DNA of 11,727 nucleotides from an uncultured Bacilli bacterium (GTDB lineage: Bacteria; Bacillota_I; Bacilli_A; RF39; UBA660): positions 1 through 11,727 of the forward strand of contig CANPXQ010000018.1 of assembly GCA_947586295.1 (NCBI GenBank). The letters run 5' to 3'. Under the pieces are notes generated by a model. That model saw nothing but the letters and a program-made list of their open reading frames with translations. It was not told the DNA's origin and did no database searches. Positions 1-6,741 of the stretch are shown piece after piece. A program made the translations under genes and the position numbers. Position 1 is the first letter of the stretch. Each line of letters begins with the position of its first letter.

Positions 1-11
1 CCCCATTTTAC

Positions 12-28
12 TATATATATATATATAT
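12..28. repeat. short (TA)n microsatellite
   Basis: An uninterrupted TA run of about eight units lies in non-coding DNA left of the inverted-repeat element. No gene was found between position 1 and the element. Its only clear property is easy melting and probable length instability. Confidence 0.8.
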
Positions 29-59
29 CAAGGGTCTTTTGGAAAAAATAAAAAAGAAA

Positions 60-82
60 GGGGCTGTCGAGAAATTAGATAA
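60..82 (+). repeat. left terminal inverted repeat of the element
   Basis: Starts GGGGCTGTCGAGAAATTA at position 60 and matches the reverse complement of 361-383, perfectly for 18 bases and with one mismatch (G versus A) in the first 23. It is also the left arm of a terminator hairpin, so the repeat has two possible pairing partners. Confidence 0.75.
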
Positions 83-107
83 TTAATTTCTTGACAGTTC
101 TTTTTTT
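64..107 (+). terminator. Rho-independent terminator in the left end of the element
   Basis: A 14-bp stem (64-77 with 84-97, one G-T wobble at 69/92) with a 6-base loop is followed by TTCTTTTTTT at 98-107. This would stop rightward transcription entering the element. Confidence 0.65.
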
Positions 108-153
108 ATGAATAAGAAAAAAGCCTCGAAACTATAAGGCTTCAAGGCAAGTT

Positions 154-192
154 ATGTGATACAATAATCTTGCTTAAGGAGTTGTATCACAT
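154..192 (+). promoter_or_regulatory. hairpin presenting a ribosome binding site in its loop
   Basis: The arms ATGTGATACAA (154-164) and TTGTATCACAT (182-192) are perfect 11-bp inverted repeats. The loop carries AAGGAG (176-181, its last base at the loop edge), 9 bases before an ATG at 191 that itself lies in the right arm. A stem over the start codon of a transposase-like ORF is a known way to block translation from read-through mRNA. Its application here is inference. Confidence 0.5.
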
Positions 193-337
193 GAACCATT
201 TTACAATAAAACCATCTTTTTTTCTAGTTTCCTCAAAGCAGTGTAGTGAGGAAACTAGAAAAATGGATAAAATTGTGAGATATCAGAAAATTTTGAGGTT
301 TTTAAAATTTAAAAAGCCCTATTGCAAAGCAAAATAA
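191..337 (+). pseudogene. 48-codon ORF inside the element, possible transposase remnant
   Basis: The ORF starts at ATG 191, with AAGGAG 9 bases upstream, and stops at TAA 335-337. The product begins MNHFTIKPSFF and ends in a basic stretch (FKKPYCKAK). I recognise no domain. A 17-bp perfect hairpin (219-263) takes up about a third of the frame, which is unusual for a coding sequence. The good start signal inside an inverted-repeat element suggests the 5' end of a transposase gene joined to other sequence by an internal deletion. It may not be translated at all. Confidence 0.3.
219..263. repeat. long perfect inverted repeat inside the element
   Basis: Arms 219-235 and 247-263 are 17-bp perfect complements around an 11-base loop. 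CCAT (212-215) and ATGG (263-266) could extend the structure past a small bulge. It is not followed by a T tract on the plus strand, so a simple terminator there is unlikely. On the minus strand the distal arm itself ends in T-rich sequence. Confidence 0.7.
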
Positions 338-383
338 AAGAGGTTGTCGTGAAAAACTAGTTATTTAATTTCTCGACAGCCCC
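331..383 (-). terminator. probable terminator of the ABC exporter operon, in the right end of the element
   Basis: On the minus strand, positions 383-342 fold into an imperfect hairpin: blocks GG/CC, TGTCG/CGACA and GAAA/TTTC separated by two mismatches. It is followed by TCTTTTATTTT at 341-331. It lies 17 bp past the stop codon of the exporter gene that ends at 400. No better terminator is visible in 384-399, so the element may supply the operon's transcription end. Confidence 0.5.
361..383 (-). repeat. right terminal inverted repeat of the element
   Basis: Read on the minus strand from 383 it begins GGGGCTGTCGAGAAATTA, the same as the left end. The exporter gene stops at 400, so the element inserted directly downstream of that operon and did not break a visible gene. 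Confidence 0.75.
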
Positions 384-399
384 TTAGTAACAAGTGTTT

Positions 400-2706
400 T
401 TATAGTTGAAATTGTGAATTATATAGTTCGGCATAAAAGCCATTTTTAGTCATTAATTCTTGATGATTTCCTTGTTCAACTATATTTCCATCTTTCATAA
501 CTAATATTAAATCGGCATTTTTAATTGTTGATAAGCGATGAGCGATAATAAATGATGTTTTTCCTAATGTTAATTTATCCATTGCCTTTTGGACTAATTC
601 TTCCGTTCTAGTATCAACATTACTAGTTGCTTCATCTAATATCAAAAATGGACTATCTTCAACCATACCACGAGCAATTGTTAATAATTGCCTTTGTCCT
701 GCCGATATATTATCGCTTTCACTAACGTGGGAATTATATCCATAAGGTAATGTTTTAATAAAATGATCTAAGCCAACAATCTCACACACTTCTTTTACTT
801 TTTTATCAGGAATGTTTTGACGATTAAAAACAATATTTTCTTTAATTGTTCCATCAAATAACCAAGTATCTTGTAATACCATCGTAAATAAACTATGAAT
901 ATTTTCGCGTGATAATTCTTTGGTTGATACTCCGTCTATTTTTATATCCCCCTTATTAATATCATAGAACTTCATCAATAAATTAACCATCGTCGTTTTA
1001 CCAGCCCCTGTAGGACCAACAATAGCAATTTTTTCCCCAGCTTTTACTTTTACATTAAAGTTTTTTATTGTTGGGAGCTTATTACCTTCATATGTGAACT
1101 CTACATTAACAAATTCTATATTTCCTTTAACTTCATCAATAGAAAGTTTTTTCGAAATATTTTGTTCACTAATCATTTCTTCTTCATCAACAAACTCAAA
1201 TACTCTTTCACTTGCAGCAGCAGTAATTTGCATTGAACTCATAGCTTGACCAATTTGCGATAAAGGATTAGTAAATAATCTAACATATGTCATAAATGCT
1301 ACAATTACCCCAAAAGTTATATTGCCTCGCATTGTTAAAATAGCACCCATAATACATACCGCAACATAACCAAAATTACCGATAAAATTCATAATTGGCA
1401 TCATTAACCCAGATAAAAATTGACTCTTACGGTTAGCATTATATACTTTTTCATTTAAATCATCAAACTCTAAGTTTACTTCTTTTTGCCCATTATAAGC
1501 TTTAATAACATTTAATCCTGAATAAACTTCCTCAATATGGGAATTTAAATTACCCAAATATTTTTGCCTTTGAACAAAATATTTTTGCGATTTACCTAAG
1601 ACTTTAAACATAAAGACAAAACCTATGGCACTAGAGATTATTGCTGTTAAAGCCATAACCCAATTGGTAACAAACATCATAATAATTGTCCCTACAAATA
1701 AAGTAACTGCACTTACTAAAGTAGCGAAAGATTGGTTCATACTTTGGGCAATTGTATCGACATCATTAGTTACCCGAGATAATATATCACCGGTTTGATT
1801 CTTATCAAAATACTTTAATGGTAATTTATTTATTTTTATAGAAATTTTACTTCTTAATTTTTGGGCAAAATTATTGGAAACAAGAGTCATAGAAATACTT
1901 TCGATATAAGAAAATACAGCGGATACTAAATATAATACTACTAAAAATACTACAATACTTTTAATTCCTTGTTTATCAAAACTAGGTTTAACAACATTTT
2001 GAATACTTACAGGCATTTCATCAATTTTAGAATATATTTCTTGAACATTTTCTTGATTAACAGAACTAAATATATTAACAAATTGCGCTTGATCTAAAGG
2101 AGTAATAATGGTATTATCTATTTTTATTTCCTTAAATAATATATTCGCTAGAACATCTGGTATATTTATATTTTTTAATTCATTATAATTATCTATAGAT
2201 ACTAGTTTAAGCAAAACTTTTTTATCATCAATAGTTATTAAATTACCATTATAATATGATTCTGGTATAATTCTTTTTAAAATACTATATGGTAAATTAC
2301 TTAATTCTTTAATTTTTAATTCATTATCTAAATTTAAAAAATTTTGAAATTTTACTTTTTCTTCACTAGTAATACTATTATCTTCCATAATACTTTTAAT
2401 AGTATTTTCTTGAATATCTAAATTTAATATTTTTAAAAATTCCGTTTTAAGTTCGCTGGTATTTAAATTATTTTTTACTTCAGAAGCTAAAATTTCTAAA
2501 TTATTAGTATTAACAACTAAACCTTCTGATATTTTATCAACTAAATTAGATAATTTATTAGGAGCCATTATAGATAAGACGGAGCCTAAAGAAGCTAAAA
2601 ATAATCCTAATATAATAAGGAACCTAAAAGGCTTTAATTCTTTGATTAATCTTAAAATTGAACCTTTAAAATCTTTTGCCTTTTCTACTTTCATCATTCT
2701 AGGCAT
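400..2706 (-). CDS. ABC exporter half-transporter, catalytic subunit (TM288/BmrD/EfrD-like)
   Basis: A 768-residue fused permease-ATPase, predicted as one half of a heterodimeric type IV (multidrug-type) ABC exporter in the membrane. The partner is the gene just upstream. TM1 is near residues 28-48. An extracytoplasmic insert of about 195 residues (50-245) follows, then TM2 near 250-270 and the remaining helices. In the nucleotide-binding domain, Walker A is GPTGAGKT (564-571), the signature is the deviant ISAGQ (667-671), Walker B FLILDE ends in catalytic Glu692, and the H-loop His is His723. With the partner this builds one hydrolytic site and one degenerate site. The ATG overlaps the partner's end by 8 bp and has AAAGGAGG at 2716-2723, 9 bases upstream, so translation is coupled. 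ATGs at codons 4 and 5 are less well spaced. Substrate unknown: drugs, lipids or peptides are all possible. Extra length over the usual ~600 residues comes from the insert. Confidence 0.93.
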   Translation of the reverse strand: MPRMMKVEKAKDFKGSILRLIKELKPFRFLIILGLFLASLGSVLSIMAPNKLSNLVDKISEGLVVNTNNLEILASEVKNNLNTSELKTEFLKILNLDIQENTIKSIMEDNSITSEEKVKFQNFLNLDNELKIKELSNLPYSILKRIIPESYYNGNLITIDDKKVLLKLVSIDNYNELKNINIPDVLANILFKEIKIDNTIITPLDQAQFVNIFSSVNQENVQEIYSKIDEMPVSIQNVVKPSFDKQGIKSIVVFLVVLYLVSAVFSYIESISMTLVSNNFAQKLRSKISIKINKLPLKYFDKNQTGDILSRVTNDVDTIAQSMNQSFATLVSAVTLFVGTIIMMFVTNWVMALTAIISSAIGFVFMFKVLGKSQKYFVQRQKYLGNLNSHIEEVYSGLNVIKAYNGQKEVNLEFDDLNEKVYNANRKSQFLSGLMMPIMNFIGNFGYVAVCIMGAILTMRGNITFGVIVAFMTYVRLFTNPLSQIGQAMSSMQITAAASERVFEFVDEEEMISEQNISKKLSIDEVKGNIEFVNVEFTYEGNKLPTIKNFNVKVKAGEKIAIVGPTGAGKTTMVNLLMKFYDINKGDIKIDGVSTKELSRENIHSLFTMVLQDTWLFDGTIKENIVFNRQNIPDKKVKEVCEIVGLDHFIKTLPYGYNSHVSESDNISAGQRQLLTIARGMVEDSPFLILDEATSNVDTRTEELVQKAMDKLTLGKTSFIIAHRLSTIKNADLILVMKDGNIVEQGNHQELMTKNGFYAELYNSQFQL

Positions 2707-4459
2707 TATTTAATTCCTCCTTTGATAATTGTGATAAAGCAATTTGTTGATAGACTTCACAATTTTTTAATAATTCTTTATGAGTTCCTATACCAACACA
2801 TTTTCCTTTATCTAAAACAATAATTTTATCAGCATTCATAATCGTTCCTATTCTTTGGGCGACTATTAAACTAGTCGCATTTTTAGTATACTTTTTTAAT
2901 GCTTTTCTTAAAGCCGCATCAGTTTTATAATCTAATGCCGAAAAAGAATCATCAAATATATATATTTCCACATCTCTAGCTATAGCCCGGGCAATAGAAA
3001 GTCTTTGCTTTTGACCACCAGAAATATTTGTACCCCCTTGAGATATATAAGAATTTTCTTTTTCATCCATTTTAGAAACAAATTCTTGAGCTTGAGCAAC
3101 TTCTAGAGCATCTAAAATTAACTTTTCGCTTTTCTTTTTACCATTGTCGCCAAAAGTAACATTACCTTTAACAGTATCTTTAAACATAACAGCTTTTTGA
3201 GGAACATATCCTAATTTATTATATAAATATTTTAAATCATAATCTTTAACATTTATACCATCAACTAATATTTCGCCCTTAGATACATCATAAAACCGAG
3301 GGATTAAATTAATTAATGTTGATTTACCACTACCCGTCGAACCAATAAAAGCCACAGTTTCTCCTTTATTTACTTTAAAAGAAATATTTTCTAAAAGATA
3401 TTCTTCGGCATCAGGATATTTAAAATAAACATTTTTAAATTCAATTGTACCTTCCGCATCTATCTTACCATTTTTTAAACTACCATTTTTAATGGATATA
3501 TTTTTATCTAAAACTTCATTTATTCTATTCGCTGATACATTAGCTCTTGGTAAAATCATAAAAATCATCGCTAGCATTAAAAATGACATAATTACTTGCA
3601 TTGAATATGATGAAAAAACTACCATATCGCCAAAAACCGCTATTTTATCCGCCATTAAACTATTCTTAATTAAATAGATACCCACAATATATATTGCTAA
3701 AGTTAAAAAATACATAACAACGTACATTATAGGTTGCATAATAGCAAATGTTTTTTGATTAAATGTTAAATTTTTAGTTAAATCATCATTTACCTTTTCA
3801 AACTTTGCTTCTTGATAATTTTCTGCATTAAAGGCTCGAATAACTCGAATACCCGTTAAATTTTCTCTTGTGACATTATTTAATTTATCAATTAATTTTT
3901 GAACAATTTTAAACCTAGGTAAAACAGTAATAAGTATACAAGCTACTGTAGAAAGTAAGATTACGACAGCTAGAGCAGTTAAAGCACTCCATTGCCAACT
4001 TTTATTTAATATTTTAGTTACCGCCCATATAGCTGTAAGAGGAGCTTTAATTAACATTTGTAAACCCATCGCTATAAACATTTGCACTTGAGTTATATCA
4101 TTAGTTGTTCTTGTTATTAAACTACTAGTTTTAAATTCTTTAACTTCAGCCATTGATAAATCTAATACTTTATTAAATAACTTTTTACGAACATTTTTAG
4201 AAAAACGAGCTGATACATTAGCAATCAAATACCCTGTTAAAATAGCACAAACTAAAGAAGAAAAAGCACATAAAAGCATATATCCACCATTAACTAAAAT
4301 ATCGGTCATTTTACTTCCTTCAGTTTGAACTAATTGTGTTATTGTAGACATATAATCAGGCATTTTTAATTCTAAGTATACTTGAAATGCAATTAAAAAG
4401 AAACTAATTATAACATATATCCAATCATTTTTTTGCAAATTTTTAAATAATTTTATCAT
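2699..4459 (-). CDS. ABC exporter half-transporter, degenerate-site subunit (TM287/BmrC/EfrC-like)
   Basis: A 586-residue permease-ATPase of normal length, with six predicted helices in the first ~310 residues. Its nucleotide-binding domain has Walker A GSTGSGKST (373-381), a canonical ISGGQ signature (479-483) and Walker B IYIFDD, with Asp504 where the catalytic Glu should be. Gln535 (VAQR) stands where the H-loop His should be. These two changes mark the non-hydrolytic ATP site of heterodimeric exporters such as TM287/288. Its good signature completes the active site of the partner encoded at 400-2706, so the pair is complementary. It is the first gene of the operon. The ATG at 4457-4459 has only a weak AGAAG-type ribosome binding site. 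A candidate extended -10 inside a palindrome lies about 45-55 bp upstream. No regulator gene is adjacent, and the substrate cannot be read from the sequence. Confidence 0.92.
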   Translation of the reverse strand: MIKLFKNLQKNDWIYVIISFFLIAFQVYLELKMPDYMSTITQLVQTEGSKMTDILVNGGYMLLCAFSSLVCAILTGYLIANVSARFSKNVRKKLFNKVLDLSMAEVKEFKTSSLITRTTNDITQVQMFIAMGLQMLIKAPLTAIWAVTKILNKSWQWSALTALAVVILLSTVACILITVLPRFKIVQKLIDKLNNVTRENLTGIRVIRAFNAENYQEAKFEKVNDDLTKNLTFNQKTFAIMQPIMYVVMYFLTLAIYIVGIYLIKNSLMADKIAVFGDMVVFSSYSMQVIMSFLMLAMIFMILPRANVSANRINEVLDKNISIKNGSLKNGKIDAEGTIEFKNVYFKYPDAEEYLLENISFKVNKGETVAFIGSTGSGKSTLINLIPRFYDVSKGEILVDGINVKDYDLKYLYNKLGYVPQKAVMFKDTVKGNVTFGDNGKKKSEKLILDALEVAQAQEFVSKMDEKENSYISQGGTNISGGQKQRLSIARAIARDVEIYIFDDSFSALDYKTDAALRKALKKYTKNATSLIVAQRIGTIMNADKIIVLDKGKCVGIGTHKELLKNCEVYQQIALSQLSKEELNNA

Positions 4460-4501
4460 TTTCTTCTATTTTATAATTTTTATTTTTTTTAAAACAAACT
4501 A

Positions 4502-4515
4502 TGATAATTTTATCA
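4502..4515 (-). promoter_or_regulatory. candidate promoter -10 and overlapping operator for the ABC exporter operon
   Basis: On the minus strand TGATAAAATTATCA is an inverted repeat with 6-bp arms and contains an extended -10 (TGATAAAAT, 4507-4515). No good -35 is seen at 16-18 bp spacing. A start near 4500 would give a leader of about 40 bases. A palindrome on a -10 is a typical repressor position, but chance palindromes are common in DNA this AT-rich. Confidence 0.35.
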
Positions 4516-4590
4516 CAATTTTTATATAAATAATAATTTTATAACATAATATCACTTAATTTTCACATAAATTATGAAATCATTGTAATT

Positions 4591-4612
4591 AAAAATCCCT
4601 TATTTTAAGGGA
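4591..4612 (-). terminator. terminator downstream of tRNA-Thr
   Basis: The minus strand reads TCCCTTA, a 3-base loop, then TAAGGGA, followed by TTTTT (4595-4591). The hairpin begins 12 bases after the tRNA 3' end. It has no T tract in the plus direction, so it fits termination of the tRNA transcript before the ABC exporter promoter. Confidence 0.6.
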
Positions 4613-4624
4613 AAATAAATTTAA

Positions 4625-4698
4625 TGGTGCCGTAACAGTGAATTGAACACTGATTTAATCCTTACCATGGATTTGTAATACCATTATACTATTACGGC
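4625..4698 (-). tRNA. tRNA-Thr (anticodon GGU)
   Basis: The minus strand folds as a full cloverleaf: acceptor GCCGTAA/TTACGGC (7 bp), D arm GTAT/TTAC (three pairs plus a T-T) with a short AATGGTA loop, anticodon stem AATCC/GGATT with loop ATGGTAA, a 4-base variable region, T arm CAGTG/CACTG with loop TTCAATT, discriminator A, and encoded CCA at 4627-4625. The anticodon GGT (plus strand 4664-4666) reads ACC and ACU threonine codons. G1-C72, C2-G71 and the anticodon bases G35 and U36 agree with known threonine identity elements. The gene stands alone, with its own promoter and terminator. Confidence 0.95.
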
Positions 4699-4706
4699 AC
4701 AAGAAA

Positions 4707-4715
4707 ATTATATCA
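4707..4715 (-). promoter_or_regulatory. extended -10 promoter of tRNA-Thr
   Basis: TGATATAAT on the minus strand is a perfect -10 (TATAAT, 4707-4712) with the TG extension. The predicted start is within a base or two of the tRNA 5' end at 4698. No good -35 is found. The TGA at 4713-4715 is also the stop codon of the carboxypeptidase gene. Confidence 0.6.
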
Positions 4716-5300
4716 TAACTTTTTTCTTTTTAATAGATGATATTCTTCTAAACACATATTTTCTTGATATAAATAAGTAGAAAGTTCTACTCCTACGTAA
4801 CGAAAATGCCATGGTTCAAAGTTAATACCAGTTATGTATTCTTTATCTAAAGGGTATCTTAAGATAAACCCAAATTTATAGGCATTCTCTTTTAACCATA
4901 AAAATTCTTTATCCGTACTTTTTACATCATCAATAAAAGTATCATTATATAGATAAGCAATATCAAAAGCTAGACCCGTTTGATGTTCACTTGAAGTGGG
5001 TGGCATTACATATTTTTGAGCATATTCTATACCCTTTTCTTTTACAATATTGTTCCAAATAACTTCTTGATAATAACTAGAACGATATCCACTATCAATA
5101 ATAATAACATATCCATTTTTTAAAGCCTCTTTTTGTAATTCTAAAAAAGCTTTATAGACTATATCTACTACCATAGGCTTTAGGGTAGGATCTTTATAAT
5201 GATGAAAATTATTTTCATTATTATCAGTAATAACTAAATTTTCAGGAACATAATCTTTATTTAATAAATGCTCTTTATTTACTAAAATATCATATTCCAT
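4713..5300 (-). CDS. D,D-carboxypeptidase of the VanY/VanXY family (peptidase M15B)
   Basis: A 195-residue zinc peptidase predicted to remove the C-terminal D-Ala from peptidoglycan stem peptides or to cleave D-Ala-D-Ala dipeptide. The family motifs are present in order: SGYRS (70-74), SEHQTGLAFD giving zinc ligands His106 and Asp113, FGFILRYP (143-150), and EPWH giving catalytic Glu162 and zinc ligand His165. There is no signal peptide or membrane anchor, and the protein is close in length to the cytoplasmic VanXY enzymes (about 190 residues). Ordinary VanY is membrane-anchored. The N-terminal pattern (VNKEHLL...P..LV) and the C-terminal LEEYH also recall VanXY. No van ligase, racemase or two-component genes are nearby, so a role in resistance is not indicated; wall-precursor trimming or recycling fits equally well. 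The ATG is 4 bases past the stop of the FAD gene, whose last codons supply AGGGAA as a probable, rather distant, ribosome binding site. The two are co-transcribed. Confidence 0.88.
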   Translation of the reverse strand: MEYDILVNKEHLLNKDYVPENLVITDNNENNFHHYKDPTLKPMVVDIVYKAFLELQKEALKNGYVIIIDSGYRSSYYQEVIWNNIVKEKGIEYAQKYVMPPTSSEHQTGLAFDIAYLYNDTFIDDVKSTDKEFLWLKENAYKFGFILRYPLDKEYITGINFEPWHFRYVGVELSTYLYQENMCLEEYHLLKRKKL

Positions 5301-5304
5301 ATTT

Positions 5305-6687
5305 TTATTTTTCCCTATTTAAAATATCACGAGCCGCTATTAATCCTGTTGCCCCTGCTGTAACAATATTACCAGCTTTTCCAGCTCCATCTCCTACAAA
5401 ATAAATATTTTCATTTTCTAATTTCATATTATTATTAGTATCTATTTCATTACTAAAAAATTTTATTTCTGGACCATAAAGTAATGTTTCTCCATTACTA
5501 ACTCCAGGTATAATTTTATTTAAAATATCAATTCCTTCAATAATATTTTTAATGATTCGATGGGGAAGAACTAAAGCTAAATCTCCCGCCACAACATCTT
5601 TTAAAGTAGGTTCAATAAAACCTTTCTTTATTCTATCCATATTGCTTCTTCTGCCCATTCTTAAATCTCTTAAGGTTTGAATAATAGGCTTACCTGCTCC
5701 TAAAGTATTCGCTATTTTAGCAATACATTCTCCATATTCTCGCGTATTTGTAACCGGTTCGGTTAAATTAACTTTGGAAATAAAAGCAAAATTTGAATTA
5801 TTGGATTTCTTATTTTTTAAAGAATGACCATTAACACATATATAGCCATTATAATTTTCTTTACTTACATAGCCTCCAGGATTAGTACAAAAAGTTCTTA
5901 TTTCATCATTATAAGTATCCGTTTTAATAAATATTGTTGGGTCATAAATAATATCCGTAATAGGATCTAATATTTCTTTTCTTACTTCAACGCGTACACC
6001 AATTTCAATACTTTGAGAAGTATAATTAATATGGTATTTATCAGCTAATTCTTGCACCCATTTAGCTCCCGTTCTTCCTGGAGCTACAATAACATTTTTA
6101 GTTTTTATTTTTTCTTTTTCACCTATTACTTCATAAATATTATTGTTACTGGCAATATCCTTTACTTCAAAATTTTCTTTTACGGTAACACCTTTTTCAA
6201 CAAGATAATTAGTAAAATTTTCAATATATTGAGGAAGCATATCACTACCTAAATGTTTTTGTTTTATTATAAGTAAACTAGCCCCTACTCGTGCAATTTT
6301 CTCGCCAATTGCTTTAGCTTCATCCATATTCTTTGGATAAACTTCCGCTGTCATATTAAATTTATCAAATATATCTTCTGTTTCTTTAATTAAATCATAA
6401 GCTTCTGATTGCCCCATATACTTAAATAAATTAGACTTACCTAATTTAGGTATAAAATTAAGTTTACCATCCGAAAAAGTTCCTGCTCCACCATAACCAG
6501 ATAAAATTTGACAAGGCTTACAATTAAGACATAAACCATCTTTATTTTTATTTATAGGACAAACACGATTACGTGCAAACTTTCCTTGATCCACTAATAA
6601 TACTTTTAAATTATTATTTTTTTCAATTAATTCATAGGCCGCAAATAAACCTGCCGGTCCTGCGCCAATTATTACGACATCATACAT
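5305..6687 (-). CDS. FAD-dependent dehydrogenase, COG2509-type
   Basis: A 460-residue flavoprotein. An N-terminal dinucleotide-binding fold with GAGPAGLFAAYEL (8-20) binds FAD. A signature GGAGTFSDGKLN (66-77) and a C-terminal YFVGDGAGKAGNIVTAGATG segment close to the FAD are typical of the poorly characterised COG2509 family. Between the two N-terminal motifs lies a cysteine group, Cys43-x9-Cys53-x2-Cys56-x2-Cys59, that could bind metal or an Fe-S cluster or do redox chemistry. The in vivo substrate of the family is not established to my knowledge. It appears soluble: no membrane segment is seen. The ATG at 6685-6687 has AGGTG 8 bases upstream. The 54-base gap from the sortase gene shows no terminator, and the carboxypeptidase gene begins 4 bases after its stop, so all three are probably in one transcript. 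Confidence 0.88.
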   Translation of the reverse strand: MYDVVIIGAGPAGLFAAYELIEKNNNLKVLLVDQGKFARNRVCPINKNKDGLCLNCKPCQILSGYGGAGTFSDGKLNFIPKLGKSNLFKYMGQSEAYDLIKETEDIFDKFNMTAEVYPKNMDEAKAIGEKIARVGASLLIIKQKHLGSDMLPQYIENFTNYLVEKGVTVKENFEVKDIASNNNIYEVIGEKEKIKTKNVIVAPGRTGAKWVQELADKYHINYTSQSIEIGVRVEVRKEILDPITDIIYDPTIFIKTDTYNDEIRTFCTNPGGYVSKENYNGYICVNGHSLKNKKSNNSNFAFISKVNLTEPVTNTREYGECIAKIANTLGAGKPIIQTLRDLRMGRRSNMDRIKKGFIEPTLKDVVAGDLALVLPHRIIKNIIEGIDILNKIIPGVSNGETLLYGPEIKFFSNEIDTNNNMKLENENIYFVGDGAGKAGNIVTAGATGLIAARDILNREK

Positions 6688-6741
6688 TTTATTAACACCT
6701 AACCATTCAATATTTTACCAAATTAACAATTAAAATAAAAG

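Larger units (their letters stand above)
60..383. mobile_element. MITE-like element or deletion remnant of an insertion sequence
   Basis: A 324-bp segment is bounded by inverted repeats that start GGGGCTGTCGAGAAATTA at both ends. The first 18 bases are identical and similarity continues to about base 33 with several mismatches. It lacks a full transposase; the only reading frame inside is a 48-codon ORF. The GGGGCTGTC-type tip resembles tips I associate with IS1182-family insertion sequences, but that assignment is inference. No convincing target-site duplication is visible (left flank ends AGAAA, right flank begins TTAGT). It sits about 16 bp beyond the stop codon of the ABC exporter operon. 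Both ends fold into hairpins followed by T-rich runs, so it probably also insulates transcription. Confidence 0.6.

Noticed and set aside
60..383. Riboswitch or T-box reading of the structured region
   Set aside because: The hairpins are better explained by matching inverted repeats at both ends of an element, and no biosynthetic or aminoacyl-tRNA-synthetase gene follows on the plus strand.
3492..3677. 61-codon plus-strand frame
   Set aside because: It lies wholly antisense to the conserved permease part of the ABC subunit at 2699-4459, has no ribosome binding site of note and looks like a shadow.
4713..5300. Vancomycin-resistance cluster
   Set aside because: Only a VanXY-like peptidase is present; there is no ligase, dehydrogenase, racemase or VanRS pair in the window.
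6052..6252. 66-codon plus-strand frame rich in Phe and Tyr
   Set aside because: Antisense to the conserved FAD-dehydrogenase gene, with a composition typical of reading AT-rich coding DNA backwards.
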